Shown here: piece by piece, positions 34,401 through 42,850 of the stretch
How positions within the stretch are numbered: the stretch's first letter is position 1
Layout of the letters: each line of letters begins with the position of its first letter
DNA from: Leptospiraceae bacterium
GTDB lineage: Bacteria; Spirochaetota; Leptospiria; Leptospirales; Leptospiraceae
DNA length: 64,000 nucleotides
Assembly: GCA_024233835.1 (NCBI GenBank)
Contig: JACKPC010000003.1
Location: 32,501 to 96,500 of the forward strand
Reading direction: 5' to 3'
Notes under the pieces: generated by a model
What the model saw: only the letters and a program-made list of their open reading frames with translations
Databases searched by the model: none
Told to the model about the DNA's origin: nothing
Made by a program: the position numbers and the translations under genes

Positions 34401-36707
34401 GTAGAGAAATTGAAAGCTGTAGAAATTAAGTCTAAAACGTATTTGGTTCTATCAAGTTTCATAAACCATTGGAGAGTCCACGCAAGAGAATCTGATAATT
34501 ATTTCCAAACTTGCATACAGAGTGGTTTGGAAATCGGAGATTTTGAATTTGCAACCTATGGGATTTGTAATATGATACATCAAAAAATATTTATGGGAGT
34601 AAATTTGTTTGAAGTCCAAAAGTGTATTCATCAGTATTCGTCTACTATAAAAAGGTTTAACTTACCGGCAAGTTTAGTGCATTTTTATATGTGGGAGCAG
34701 TTCGTTTTCAATTTAAGGGGAGAAGCTAAAGATATACTTCTTTTAAAAGGTGAAAGGTTTGATGAAGAAAAAGTAATTGAAGAGGTTAAAAATAATATAA
34801 CTTTGCTACAATTTATTTACTTATGCAAGTCGATCCTTCATTATCTTTTTGGAGATTATGAGAGAGCATATAATTTTTCTACACAATCTTTACAATATGA
34901 AGCTGGTGCTGCCGGAATGATGACCATTCCTGAGGTGATTTTCTTTAACAATCTCGCAATCATTGCAAAGATCGAAAACTCAAATGAATTGGATAAGATA
35001 AAATATTTGGAAGCAATTCAAAGAAATCAGACTCGTATGAAAGTTTGGGCAGAAAATTGTGAAGCAAATTATGGACATAAGTATTGGATAATAGAGGCTG
35101 AGCTTGCGAGAATAAATAGCGATTTCTTTCATGCAATATCTCTTTATTCAAAAGCTATTGAGATTGCCAAAAAATATGAGTATACATTAGAAGAAGCTAT
35201 TGCCAATGAATTAGCTCACTCTTTTTGGTGTTATCATAACAATATTCGATATGCAAAAACGCATTTATTGGAAGCTCATAGACTTTATAAAAAATGGGGT
35301 TCCATTCCAAAAATCAAACAATTAGAGGAACGATATTCGGAATTTTTTGAAAATAAAAATCATTTAGAAAAAGCAATTACTGTTGATTCTTCTCTAAACA
35401 CTGATACGATTTCTTCCAATACAATAGACTTTATATCTATTCTGAGTGCATCACAAGTGTTATCTGGTGAGATAGAGCATGAAAAATTATTAGAAAAATT
35501 GATCAAAATAGTGATTGAAAATGCGGGAGCAGAAAAAGGACTTTTGTTATTGGTAAATGATAATGGTAGTTTGACAGTTCAAGTAGAAGGCACTAATAAC
35601 AGTGAATCGGTTAAATTACCGAACATCCCTTTGGAAGAGAGTTCTAATTTATCAGTATCTGTTGTTCAATACATAGCTCGCACACAGGAAACATTAGTAT
35701 TAAATGATGCAACGAGTGAAGGCTTATTCGTCAAAGATGAATACATCATCCGAAATAAACCTAAGTCCCTATTATGCTTCCCACTTGTAAAACAAGGTAA
35801 GCTAACCGGAATCATTTATCTGGAAAATAATTTAACAACAGGCGCCTTCACAAAAGACAGAATAGAAACTATAAAAATCCTGGCAACCCAAGCTGCCATA
35901 TCTATTGAAAACTCGAAACTATACAATCAAATGGAGAATCTGGTTGAAGATCGTACTAAACAATTAAATAATACTCTACGACTTATCAAACAGGATTTGA
36001 ATTTTTCAAAAAAAATTCAAACCCGAATTCTGCCTGGTAGGAAAGAAAAATTTGGAAATCTCAAGATCGTATCAAGATATATACCTATGGAAGAGGTAGG
36101 TGGAGATTTCTTTGATATTGTTGAGCTTGAGGATCATATTGTAAGAATCTTTATTGCGGACGCGGCAGGTCATGGAGTGCAAGCTGCCTTGATTACTATG
36201 TTGATCAAAAGTGAATTTGAAAGCATTAAGTATTCGATCAGATCCCCGGCAATTCTTCTTCAGATGTTAAACAATCTTTTTTATAATAAATATGGTTCTT
36301 TAAATTCACTCTTTACATGCTTTTTGGTTGATATAGACGAGCAAGATAAAACGATATGCTATGCTTCCGCAGGACATCCAAGCCAGGTTGTGGTCAGCCA
36401 AAGAAAATTTAAGCTTTTAAATCGGACAGGAAAAATTTCTGGAGCAATAAAAGATGCGAATATCATGGAAATGAAAACAAGTTTCACAAAAAATGAAAAA
36501 CTCTTTTTATTTACTGACGGTGCATTCGAAGAGTTTAATAAAAGGAACAAAGAATTCGGAGAAGAGCAACTATACGACATGATAAAATCAAACCAGAGAA
36601 TGGATACCGGCTTGCTCTTAGATAAAGTTCTCGAAAATATAAATGAATTTCTTGATGGCCATCATAGACATGATGACATAACCCTTATTGGTGTAGAGTG
36701 GTATTAG
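31491..36707 (+). CDS. giant Ser/Thr kinase - AAA ATPase - TPR - GAF - SpoIIE phosphatase protein
   Basis: A 1738-residue protein. Kinase domain at about 1-270: the Lys in EVILKFLN, HKDVNPTNI with catalytic Asp125, and DFG-Asp144 in IIDFGIST. Then a PknD/MalT-type ATPase: Walker A GYSGIGKSSF (about residue 325) and Walker B LVLFFDDLQWAD (about 453). Residues 600-1290 are helical and TPR-like. GAF is at about 1313-1475, a coiled coil at 1480-1520, and a SpoIIE-type PP2C phosphatase at 1525-1735 with MEEVGGDFFDIVE, IADAAGHGVQAAL and LFTDGAFEEF. It joins kinase and phosphatase, so it probably switches a STAS or similar partner. The STAS protein at 8570-8908 is a candidate. The family more often carries a histidine kinase at the C-terminus. 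Confidence 0.93.
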   Translation: MIGYKIREKLYESKSSVVYKGYKESNQQEVILKFLNREYPTPEEIARFEREYELTRSLASNGIIKAYNLEKYKDTIFMVLEDFGGNSFKKYLTYQKIVLKEFLNIAIQITEILAQIHERNIVHKDVNPTNIIYNPETKQIKIIDFGISTELSYESPAVLEGTITYISPEQTGRVNRMIDYRTDFYSLGMSLYELLTGQAPFISEDIVELVYLHIAKYPEDVYTKNPDTPKIISSILRKMYDKDADKRYQSAKGIKRDFEKCLEQLEKSGDIPEFPLGMEDYSDKFHIPHKLYGREKELNILIHLFEKVANTVDEDQYGSAILLVSGYSGIGKSSFIYETQKPITQKKGFFLEGKFDQLQRNIPFYAIITAFKGLLKQLLTEPEKELHSWREKILKAVGVNGQVIIDLIPELEYIIGKQSPVSQLSPIESMNRFNLSFQNFISVFAQKEHPLVLFFDDLQWADVPSLNLIKNLITNPDIQYFLIIGSFRDNEVDASHPLNIMIDEVRKTQKNVQSIHLKSLEKEHVYSLLSETLQTKKDSLMPMVELLYQKTDGNPFFLSELLKELYKDKIILFNYKTKEWNWKDKDILSYNVADNVADLMVKKLNKLSKNTQETLSYSACLGNKFKTNTLSLIMEGLFNYTYLHPPIQEGMLLKVGENLFRFQHDRVQDAAYSFLEESKKKEIHLKIGRLLFQDTLDNTNNSELEKGIFDIVSHYNFGSELISEDSEKIRLIELNLQAAKKAKQSVAFQGSLKFLRKAVDILSNISTLSSLDPTLQQNLFWTNHYELALELYTELSELEYLNGNFEEAENYFELVLDNAKKIMERMRIWEIQLQYYSMQNRFKEALDICYKALEELGEPLPTEKYDPLPDIMKSKQLLGNRPIEDLNQNIIQDQNELLTVRMLNAAFTPAYISHPVIIPFIILKAVNLSLEFGMNPYIPFLLGGYGCFILGLEMNDFESALQFGKLSISIVEKLKAVEIKSKTYLVLSSFINHWRVHARESDNYFQTCIQSGLEIGDFEFATYGICNMIHQKIFMGVNLFEVQKCIHQYSSTIKRFNLPASLVHFYMWEQFVFNLRGEAKDILLLKGERFDEEKVIEEVKNNITLLQFIYLCKSILHYLFGDYERAYNFSTQSLQYEAGAAGMMTIPEVIFFNNLAIIAKIENSNELDKIKYLEAIQRNQTRMKVWAENCEANYGHKYWIIEAELARINSDFFHAISLYSKAIEIAKKYEYTLEEAIANELAHSFWCYHNNIRYAKTHLLEAHRLYKKWGSIPKIKQLEERYSEFFENKNHLEKAITVDSSLNTDTISSNTIDFISILSASQVLSGEIEHEKLLEKLIKIVIENAGAEKGLLLLVNDNGSLTVQVEGTNNSESVKLPNIPLEESSNLSVSVVQYIARTQETLVLNDATSEGLFVKDEYIIRNKPKSLLCFPLVKQGKLTGIIYLENNLTTGAFTKDRIETIKILATQAAISIENSKLYNQMENLVEDRTKQLNNTLRLIKQDLNFSKKIQTRILPGRKEKFGNLKIVSRYIPMEEVGGDFFDIVELEDHIVRIFIADAAGHGVQAALITMLIKSEFESIKYSIRSPAILLQMLNNLFYNKYGSLNSLFTCFLVDIDEQDKTICYASAGHPSQVVVSQRKFKLLNRTGKISGAIKDANIMEMKTSFTKNEKLFLFTDGAFEEFNKRNKEFGEEQLYDMIKSNQRMDTGLLLDKVLENINEFLDGHHRHDDITLIGVEWY

Positions 36708-36851
36708 AATATCAATACAAAAGACCCATTGTTCGCATCTGTATGCCTACTGATGTAATAATACAGTCGCGGCTACACCGTAAAGAAAAGCAGAAAATAT
36801 CTTCCAGTTTAGAATTACAGATCATTAGATAATTTTTATATTAAAAAAATT

Positions 36852-36897
36852 TTCCTCTTTGCTCCATTCTTTTAGACTGAAGAAAAGAGGAATTTTT
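36852..36897 (+). terminator. terminator after the giant kinase gene
   Basis: TTCCTCTTT (36852-36860) and AAAGAGGAA (36884-36892) pair across a 23-base loop and are followed by TTTTT. It sits just before the convergent galE end. The long loop lowers confidence. Confidence 0.5.
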
Positions 36898-36900
36898 ATC

Positions 36901-37878
36901 TTAAGGTTTTTTGTAATTGGCTGCATACGCATTATACATAGTTTTCACAATTGTTTCTGCGTCGCTATAAACCGGTTTCCAATTTAAAAGTTCTCTGGCT
37001 TTCGCTGAAGAGGCCAATAGCTTAGGTGGATCACCCGGTCTTCTTTCTGCCATAGAATGAGGAATAGCTCCCGCTACGTTTTCAGCGATGGCTGTAATTT
37101 CTTTCACAGAAGAACCATTCTCGGAACCTAAGTTTACAATTAAGGATTCATTTTTTGAAGAAACATAATCCAGACTTAAAAGGTGGGCTCTTGCGAGATC
37201 GGTAACATGGATATAATCCCGAATGCAAGTTCCATCTTCTGTTTCATAATCTTCTCCAAATATTTGAAATTCCTTTCGTAATCCAAAAGCAGCTTCCATG
37301 ACAATAGGAAGTAAATTGGCAGTGGTTCTTTCTATGCCGGTGATTTTTCCTTCGGGGTGATAGCCCGCCGCATTAAAATAGCGTAAACAGGCATATTTCA
37401 AACCTCTTAACTTATCATACCAGGCCAAATTTCGTTCAATGGCAAGCTTAGTATACCCGTAATAGTTAATAGGTTCTGTTGGATGGTTTTCATCCATAGG
37501 AAGATACTGTGGATTTCCATACACGGCTGCTGAAGAAGAGAATATAAAATACTTGCATCCCACTTCATACAACTTCGTTACCAGTTTTAAGGTACCATTC
37601 AAATTATTGATGGTATATTTTTCCGGGTTCGTCATGGACTCACCCGCCGCTTTCCAGGCTGCAAAATGAAAAACTGCATCGATCTTCTTTGAAAAGGCTT
37701 TTTCTAAAGTTATATCGTCTTCAATATTACCGTGAATAAATGTTGTTTGCGGAAAGATATTTTTCTCATTCCCGGTACAAAAATTATCCACTACCACAAC
37801 CTCGTAGCCATCTCGAATTAACTCATAAACTACGTGGCTTCCTATATAGCCGGCTCCGCCTGTTACCAGTACTCTCAT
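36901..37878 (-). CDS. galE: UDP-glucose 4-epimerase
   Basis: A 325-residue extended SDR enzyme that interconverts UDP-glucose and UDP-galactose using NAD. Motifs: VLVTGGAGYIGSHVVYELI, VVVDNFCTGNEKNIF, FHFAAWKAAGESM, the catalytic Ser region FSSSAAVYGNP, Y-x-x-x-K as YYGYTKLAIE, and RYFNAAGYHPEG. It should supply galactose for LPS. Its ATG is one base past the lpxA stop, so it is the last gene of the glpX-flippase-lpxA-galE group. The ribosome site lies inside the lpxA end. Confidence 0.95.
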   Translation of the reverse strand: MRVLVTGGAGYIGSHVVYELIRDGYEVVVVDNFCTGNEKNIFPQTTFIHGNIEDDITLEKAFSKKIDAVFHFAAWKAAGESMTNPEKYTINNLNGTLKLVTKLYEVGCKYFIFSSSAAVYGNPQYLPMDENHPTEPINYYGYTKLAIERNLAWYDKLRGLKYACLRYFNAAGYHPEGKITGIERTTANLLPIVMEAAFGLRKEFQIFGEDYETEDGTCIRDYIHVTDLARAHLLSLDYVSSKNESLIVNLGSENGSSVKEITAIAENVAGAIPHSMAERRPGDPPKLLASSAKARELLNWKPVYSDAETIVKTMYNAYAANYKKP

Positions 37879-37879
37879 T

Positions 37880-38662
37880 TTATCTATGATCGGTTACTCC
37901 TCTTTCGCTTTCTTTAAAAAATTTATATATCGTTGCTATTTCTGGATGATTCAGATTTAGTTCTTCTTCTATTTTTTGTAGTGCCTGTTTTGTATTTAGA
38001 TGGGAATGATAAATCAGCTTATAGGCTTCTTTAATCTCATTCCGTATTTCGAGAGGAATCCCTTTTCTCTTCATGCCCACCGGATTTAAACCGATAACAC
38101 TGGCCGGGTTTCCATCTACAGTACTATAGGGAGGAACGTCCTTTACAACTTTAGAACAACCGGCTACCATAGAAAAAGTCCCCACCCGGCAAAACTGATG
38201 GATGGCAACAAGACCGGAAATAAAAGCATGGTCATCCACCACTACATGACCGGCTATAGCGACTGCATGTACAATAATTGCATAGTTGCCGATAATAGCA
38301 TCATGAGCAACGTGAGCGTTTTCCATCAAGAATGCATTATTTTTAATAATCGTATTCTCATTCTCTTTGGAAGCACGGTGAATCGTAACAAACTCTCTTA
38401 TTAGATTATTATCACCTATTTTTACACCCGAGACAAGCTTCGGATCAAAGCCCACACTCTGCGGCATGCCGCCTATCGCAGCAGAATGATCAATGAAGTT
38501 ATTTTTGCCAATTTCTACATTGTCATGAATTCGAACAGAACTTTCAATTTTAGTTCCTTCTCCAATTTTAACATTTTTCCCAATAACAACAAACGGGCCG
38601 ATTTCAACGGATTCGTGAATTTCGGCTGAAGGATCGATAATCGCAGTAGGATGAATCATCAT
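37880..38662 (-). CDS. lpxA: UDP-N-acetylglucosamine O-acyltransferase LpxA
   Basis: A 260-residue left-handed beta-helix enzyme that makes the first acyl transfer of lipid A. Hexapeptide repeats run through the first 190 residues (IGPFVVIGKNVKIGEGTKIE). The catalytic His120 is in NAHVAHDAIIGN, followed by ISGLVAIHQFCRVGTFSMVA, and the C-terminal helical part fits LpxA. In Leptospira LpxA acts on the 3-amino-sugar analogue made by GnnA/GnnB; those genes are not seen here. It implies an LPS-bearing organism. Start at MMIHP; the second Met is equally possible. Confidence 0.95.
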   Translation of the reverse strand: MMIHPTAIIDPSAEIHESVEIGPFVVIGKNVKIGEGTKIESSVRIHDNVEIGKNNFIDHSAAIGGMPQSVGFDPKLVSGVKIGDNNLIREFVTIHRASKENENTIIKNNAFLMENAHVAHDAIIGNYAIIVHAVAIAGHVVVDDHAFISGLVAIHQFCRVGTFSMVAGCSKVVKDVPPYSTVDGNPASVIGLNPVGMKRKGIPLEIRNEIKEAYKLIYHSHLNTKQALQKIEEELNLNHPEIATIYKFFKESERGVTDHR

Positions 38663-38706
38663 AACTAATATTTTTTCTCTTATTCGTTTTTTACAAGCAA
38701 ATTAAT

Positions 38707-39981
38707 TTATCTCCAGAACATCGCCCAGAAATATCCAATTAAAACCAGCCAGGAAATAATCTGTCCCAGGAAAAAAGAAATACCGGCACCGACAACTCCA
38801 AACTCCGGTATTAAAAGATTATCCAGTATGAATCCGAAGAACATTCTTAAAAAAGCAAGGATTGCTAAAATACGAACTTTTCCGAGTGCAAAAAGTCCGA
38901 TTCCGAAGGGAGCAAAAATAAGTTGTAAAAGATAATTTGGATAAAGTATTTTAAACACCCCTATAGATTCTGTATATTTATTGTTATATAGGAGGGTGAA
39001 TATTGGCTCAGCCAGAAAGTATCCCGGTGATAATAAAAGAGCCATACCCAGACCAACCAGAACAGAACGCAAGAGGTAAGATTTAAACTCCTCGGTTCCG
39101 GCGAGTCTGGAAAGTCCGGGTAAAACCATAGAGTTTAAGGTAGAAAAAATAATAACAAAACCGGCAAAAAGTTGCAGGGCTGTTCCGTATACAGCGACAA
39201 ATTCCGGTGGATGATATTGTTTTAATATGAATATTTCCATCCGATCTGAAATGATAGCAAAAATAGACGCAACAAAGGCCCAGGTATTAAAAAGACTCAG
39301 TTCCTTTACGCATTTCTTGATTTCTGCAATAGGAGCTGACCAGTAAAGTTTTTCCTGTTTAAACAAAAAGAAAAACAGGAACAGAGAAAACAGGGGGCTC
39401 AGTGTAAAAATTCCGAGTATGTCGATATAAGAAAGATTATAATCCGAATAACGATTAACGAAATAAAGAATTAAAAGCCTAAATAAATTTGCCAGGGGGT
39501 TCCAGGAAGAAAGAGCATAATATGCACTAAAACTTATAAAGATACTTTCAAAAAAACTAATAAACGAAACTAAGAATCCGCCGGAAACTAAAAGAAACAT
39601 AATCAAAGGATCCAGTTTCACAAACAGGGTGAGTCCGAGAGCAATGAAACAAAGGCTAATAAAAGAAATTGTTTTTATTACAAGGGAGGAACTTAAGATA
39701 TTTCCGATATACGATTTGTCTTCTGTTCTGGGAGAAAGGTATTTTATTATGGCATTAGGTAAACCAAATTCTGCGATGGATAAAAATACAGGCAAGAAAC
39801 CCAGATAATATTGGAACTGTCCGTTCTCCGGTTTACTCAGGATATTAACTGCATAAATCATAAAAATGAGATTACAGGCCGAAGAAAAAACCTTGGATAA
39901 ACTTATATACACAGAAGAGCGTAAGAGCCCTGAAGATATTAGCTTTTTTATCAGCTCAAGAATGGATGCAGGTAGTTTCAA
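38707..39981 (-). CDS. polysaccharide flippase (MOP/Wzx-like)
   Basis: A 424-residue inner-membrane protein with about 12 hydrophobic segments. The start SSVYISLSKVFSSACNLIFM and YAVNILSKPENGQFQYYLGF resemble oligosaccharide translocases of the MOP superfamily, as does GLPNAIIKYLSP. It would flip lipid-linked sugar units for O-antigen or a similar polymer. The start is a TTG four bases after the glpX stop; no ATG lies near the family start. Its place between glpX and lpxA-galE links it to LPS. Confidence 0.85.
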   Translation of the reverse strand: MKLPASILELIKKLISSGLLRSSVYISLSKVFSSACNLIFMIYAVNILSKPENGQFQYYLGFLPVFLSIAEFGLPNAIIKYLSPRTEDKSYIGNILSSSLVIKTISFISLCFIALGLTLFVKLDPLIMFLLVSGGFLVSFISFFESIFISFSAYYALSSWNPLANLFRLLILYFVNRYSDYNLSYIDILGIFTLSPLFSLFLFFFLFKQEKLYWSAPIAEIKKCVKELSLFNTWAFVASIFAIISDRMEIFILKQYHPPEFVAVYGTALQLFAGFVIIFSTLNSMVLPGLSRLAGTEEFKSYLLRSVLVGLGMALLLSPGYFLAEPIFTLLYNNKYTESIGVFKILYPNYLLQLIFAPFGIGLFALGKVRILAILAFLRMFFGFILDNLLIPEFGVVGAGISFFLGQIISWLVLIGYFWAMFWR

Positions 39982-39984
39982 GGT

Positions 39985-40914
39985 TTATCGATTCAAACTA
40001 AATGTATGGATACCAATTCCCTCTGTACTGATGATAAGGGTATGCCCCTGGATTTCAGTTTTTCGTTTTTGCAGGCCCTTAAGAAAATGGTTTCCCGAAA
40101 TACCCGTTGCTACAAGACCGAGATGCTCTCCGTGAATCAGTTCTTTTTTGTCCATTACCTGATTCTCTTTTCCTCCGAGGTCTATCCATTTTTTTTGAAA
40201 TTCTTCATTATGAGGTCGTAATATGGCTTTCATCTCAGAATTTGTAGCGACCGCCATAGCAGCACAAATGAGACCTTCCGGAGCACCGTAGGTTCCTATC
40301 ATGGCATCATAAGTTCCAATTCGAAGTGTGATATCCATAGCCGCACTAATAGAACCCGATTCAATCAGGGAGACACCGCAACCCATGTCTCGAAGTTCCC
40401 GGATAAGACCTTCATGTCTCGGCCTATCCTGAACTACAATAACCAGATCTCCGATTCCTTTATTTTCCACCTTACAGAGCTTTTCAATATTATAACGAAC
40501 TCCTTTTTCCGGTTCAAAATTTTCTTTCATGTCCGGACCGGCAAGCCATTGTTCCATATAGGTTCCCGGAACTTTTCTCAGTCCACCTCTTTCGGAAAAG
40601 GCAATAATTGACATAGAATTCGGAAGGCCCCTGGAAAAGTTGGTGGTGCATTCAAGAGGATCTACAGCTATATCAATTTCATAGGTTCCGGTATGTCCGA
40701 GCATTTCCCCTTCGTAAAGCATGGGAGCATTATCTTTTTCACCCTCTCCAATAATAATACGACTGTGTAGATCCATATCGTTAAGGGCTTTTCGCATGGT
40801 CTCAACCGCAATATGATCGGCTGTGTGCTTATCCATCTTTCCAAAATAGGGAAGAACTGCTACGGCTGCTTTTTCCGTTGCCTGACGTAAAATACTGGAT
40901 ACTTTATCTACCAT
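39985..40914 (-). CDS. glpX: class II fructose-1,6-bisphosphatase
   Basis: A 309-residue cytoplasmic enzyme of gluconeogenesis, hydrolysing fructose 1,6-bisphosphate. Metal-binding and catalytic motifs: DHIAVETMRKALN, IIIGEGEKDNAPMLYEGE, and IDIAVDPLECTTNFSRGLPN. Family members have Gly in DPxEGT, and here the residue is Cys, as DPLECT. MIGTYGAPEGLICAAM is also standard. AGGAAGG precedes the ATG by about 10 bases. It heads the glpX-flippase-lpxA-galE group, which ties sugar phosphate supply to LPS building. Confidence 0.93.
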   Translation of the reverse strand: MVDKVSSILRQATEKAAVAVLPYFGKMDKHTADHIAVETMRKALNDMDLHSRIIIGEGEKDNAPMLYEGEMLGHTGTYEIDIAVDPLECTTNFSRGLPNSMSIIAFSERGGLRKVPGTYMEQWLAGPDMKENFEPEKGVRYNIEKLCKVENKGIGDLVIVVQDRPRHEGLIRELRDMGCGVSLIESGSISAAMDITLRIGTYDAMIGTYGAPEGLICAAMAVATNSEMKAILRPHNEEFQKKWIDLGGKENQVMDKKELIHGEHLGLVATGISGNHFLKGLQKRKTEIQGHTLIISTEGIGIHTFSLNR

Positions 40915-41026
40915 TTTCAGTGGCCCTTCCTGATTGATTTTTATGTTCTCTTGCCAGAGAATCGGAGTATAAATACATGGCTAGTATATTCAATAGTACA
41001 TTTTTATAAAGGATAGTTTTCCTGCT

Positions 41027-41440
41027 ATGATTAAAATTTTAATTGTTGATGACAACGATAGATATGCAAATCACTTAAAAGCCTATTTTGAAAAATTTGG
41101 ACTGGAAACCCACAGAGCCCTCGATGCCCGGCAGGGTTGGGAGATGTTTCAACAAACAGAATACCATACCCTTGTAAGTGACATTACCATGGAATCCCAG
41201 ACTTCCGGTTTGTTTTTTGTTCGAAAGGTCTATAAATCCGGTTTTAAAGGGAATATTATTATTGCCACAACGGGTTTTGATGTATTCGGGGTTATGGGAC
41301 TCAGTAAATTCTTTCTTCCCTTTTTTGCCGGGGTGGGCTGGATGATTCCCAAGGTTCCATTAAAACAGGGGATTGTGAAGTTTTTTCCAACGAATCTGAA
41401 AAAGGGAGTTGATTTTGAAAGCCTCTTACAAAAAAAATAA
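41027..41440 (+). CDS. stand-alone receiver-like protein
   Basis: A 137-residue CheY-like domain. The acidic pocket is IKILIVDDNDRYANHLKAYF, the phospho-Asp is in TLVSDITMES, the Thr-type residue in IIIATTGFD, and the Lys in WMIPKVPLK. The insertion FFLPFFAGVGW before the Lys is unusual for a plain receiver. No output domain is present, so it works through protein contacts. It is divergent from glpX across 112 bases and followed by a dispersed hairpin repeat. Confidence 0.75.
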   Translation: MIKILIVDDNDRYANHLKAYFEKFGLETHRALDARQGWEMFQQTEYHTLVSDITMESQTSGLFFVRKVYKSGFKGNIIIATTGFDVFGVMGLSKFFLPFFAGVGWMIPKVPLKQGIVKFFPTNLKKGVDFESLLQKK

Positions 41441-41494
41441 ACAGCTTCCCTTTCCCTATATTCCGCTTATGTCACCTAATTTTTCGGGAAGCAA

Positions 41495-41534
41495 GCGAGC
41501 CACCGATGGCTCGCTTACGATTAAAAAAAGATTT
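41495..41534 (+). repeat. dispersed intergenic hairpin repeat, copy C
   Basis: GCGAGCC and GGCTCGC make a strong stem around ACCGAT, then CTTACGATTAAAAAAAGATT. The front half equals copy B at 62874 and copy A at 21643 with few changes, while the rear half has diverged. It lies after the receiver-like gene. Confidence 0.7.
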
Positions 41535-41632
41535 CCCTGATTTTTTGAACGGAGACGTCGCCTGTAAAAAGCTTCTCTACTTTTATCAGCGGCAATAAAT
41601 AAAATATTGCAATTAAACGAAAGTTGTGTAGT

Positions 41633-42835
41633 ATGCAAAGCATGACTGTTAAAGAACCGCTATTTAAGCTGGTACGATTTCCGCAGGGCTCGTATATTAC
41701 TCTTGAGGGAGAGAAACGATCCACTTCCTTTTTTATTATAAAAGAAGGGAAGATAAGCCTGAAGCGTGACTTTGTTCCCCCGGGTGGAAAAAAGGCTGAA
41801 ACTCTCGGAATGGGGGATTTTTTTGGAGTCATTTCTGCAATGAGCCAGTATCCTCAGGTGGAGTCTGCGATAGCTCTCACAAATTCCGTTTTAATTTCGA
41901 TAACTTACAACCGATTTAGCGAACTGATTCAAAAAAACACTCCCCTGGCCCTAAAGATTATCCGCTATTTTTCTAAAATGCTTCGAGAATTTAACGTAGC
42001 CACCAGCCAGGGAGCCAAAACCGGTTTTATTTCATCGGCGAGCGACTTAAGTTTATTATTTTCCATGGCTGAAAATTATTTTCAGATGGGTAATATTGAA
42101 TATTCCATTTATCTATATCAAAGCTATCTGCGTTATATGCCTACCGGCGAATACAGAAACGAAGCCATCAAAAAACTGAAAGAACTCGGAGCAGCTCTCA
42201 CCCCTCCCCCGGAACAACAGGGTCTGAATCGACATTACAGCGGAAGTCAGATGATTTTTTCCGAGAATGAACCGGGAAACGACATGTTTATTATCCAGAG
42301 AGGGAAAATCAAAATTTCGAAATTGATAGACGGAGTCGATGTGACTCTGGCCATCTTAAATCAGGGAGATATTTTTGGAGAAATGGCCTTACTCGAAAAT
42401 AAACCACGTTCGGCTTCAGCTATCAGTGTAGAACCGGTTGAACTTCTGGTTATAAACCGTAAAAACTTCGAAAATATGGTAAAGACACAACCCCAACTGA
42501 TGACCCGGATTATCGTTCTTCTATCAGAGAGAATCTGGGGAGCGTATAAAAAATTAGCCAACTCTATGTTGACCGATTTGAACGGTAGATTTGCAGATAT
42601 GCTATTAACCCTCGCTGAAAAAAATCGAGTTAAAATTGCACCCAGACTGGAGCATGACTACCAACTGAATGTTTTTGACTTTTTAAAAATGATGGGACTT
42701 ACAGATAGAGATGCCCTTTCTTTTCAAAAGTTTACAGGAAACAATAAGTTCATTCGCATTGAAAGAGATTCTATTGTCTGCCATGATATGGCGCTCTTAG
42801 AAAGATTGGTGTATTCTTATAGAGAAGGTAGATGA
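41633..42835 (+). CDS. double cyclic-nucleotide-binding-domain regulator
   Basis: About 400 residues from the ATG at 41633 (TTG three codons up, another ATG three codons down). Two cNMP-binding domains: the first (about 5-110) has a degenerate phosphate-binding cassette (GDFFGVISAMSQYPQVESAI). The second (about 200-310) is canonical, with GDIFGEMALLENKPRSASAI including Arg. A TPR-like helical link joins them, and the C-terminal 90 residues (MLTDLNGRFADMLLTL and onward) look like the Crp dimer helix and a winged-helix region. It probably senses cAMP or cGMP with the second domain. It sits 15 bases before the DISM kinase gene. Confidence 0.88.
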   Translation: MQSMTVKEPLFKLVRFPQGSYITLEGEKRSTSFFIIKEGKISLKRDFVPPGGKKAETLGMGDFFGVISAMSQYPQVESAIALTNSVLISITYNRFSELIQKNTPLALKIIRYFSKMLREFNVATSQGAKTGFISSASDLSLLFSMAENYFQMGNIEYSIYLYQSYLRYMPTGEYRNEAIKKLKELGAALTPPPEQQGLNRHYSGSQMIFSENEPGNDMFIIQRGKIKISKLIDGVDVTLAILNQGDIFGEMALLENKPRSASAISVEPVELLVINRKNFENMVKTQPQLMTRIIVLLSERIWGAYKKLANSMLTDLNGRFADMLLTLAEKNRVKIAPRLEHDYQLNVFDFLKMMGLTDRDALSFQKFTGNNKFIRIERDSIVCHDMALLERLVYSYREGR

Positions 42836-42850
42836 ATCTACCATCCAAAA

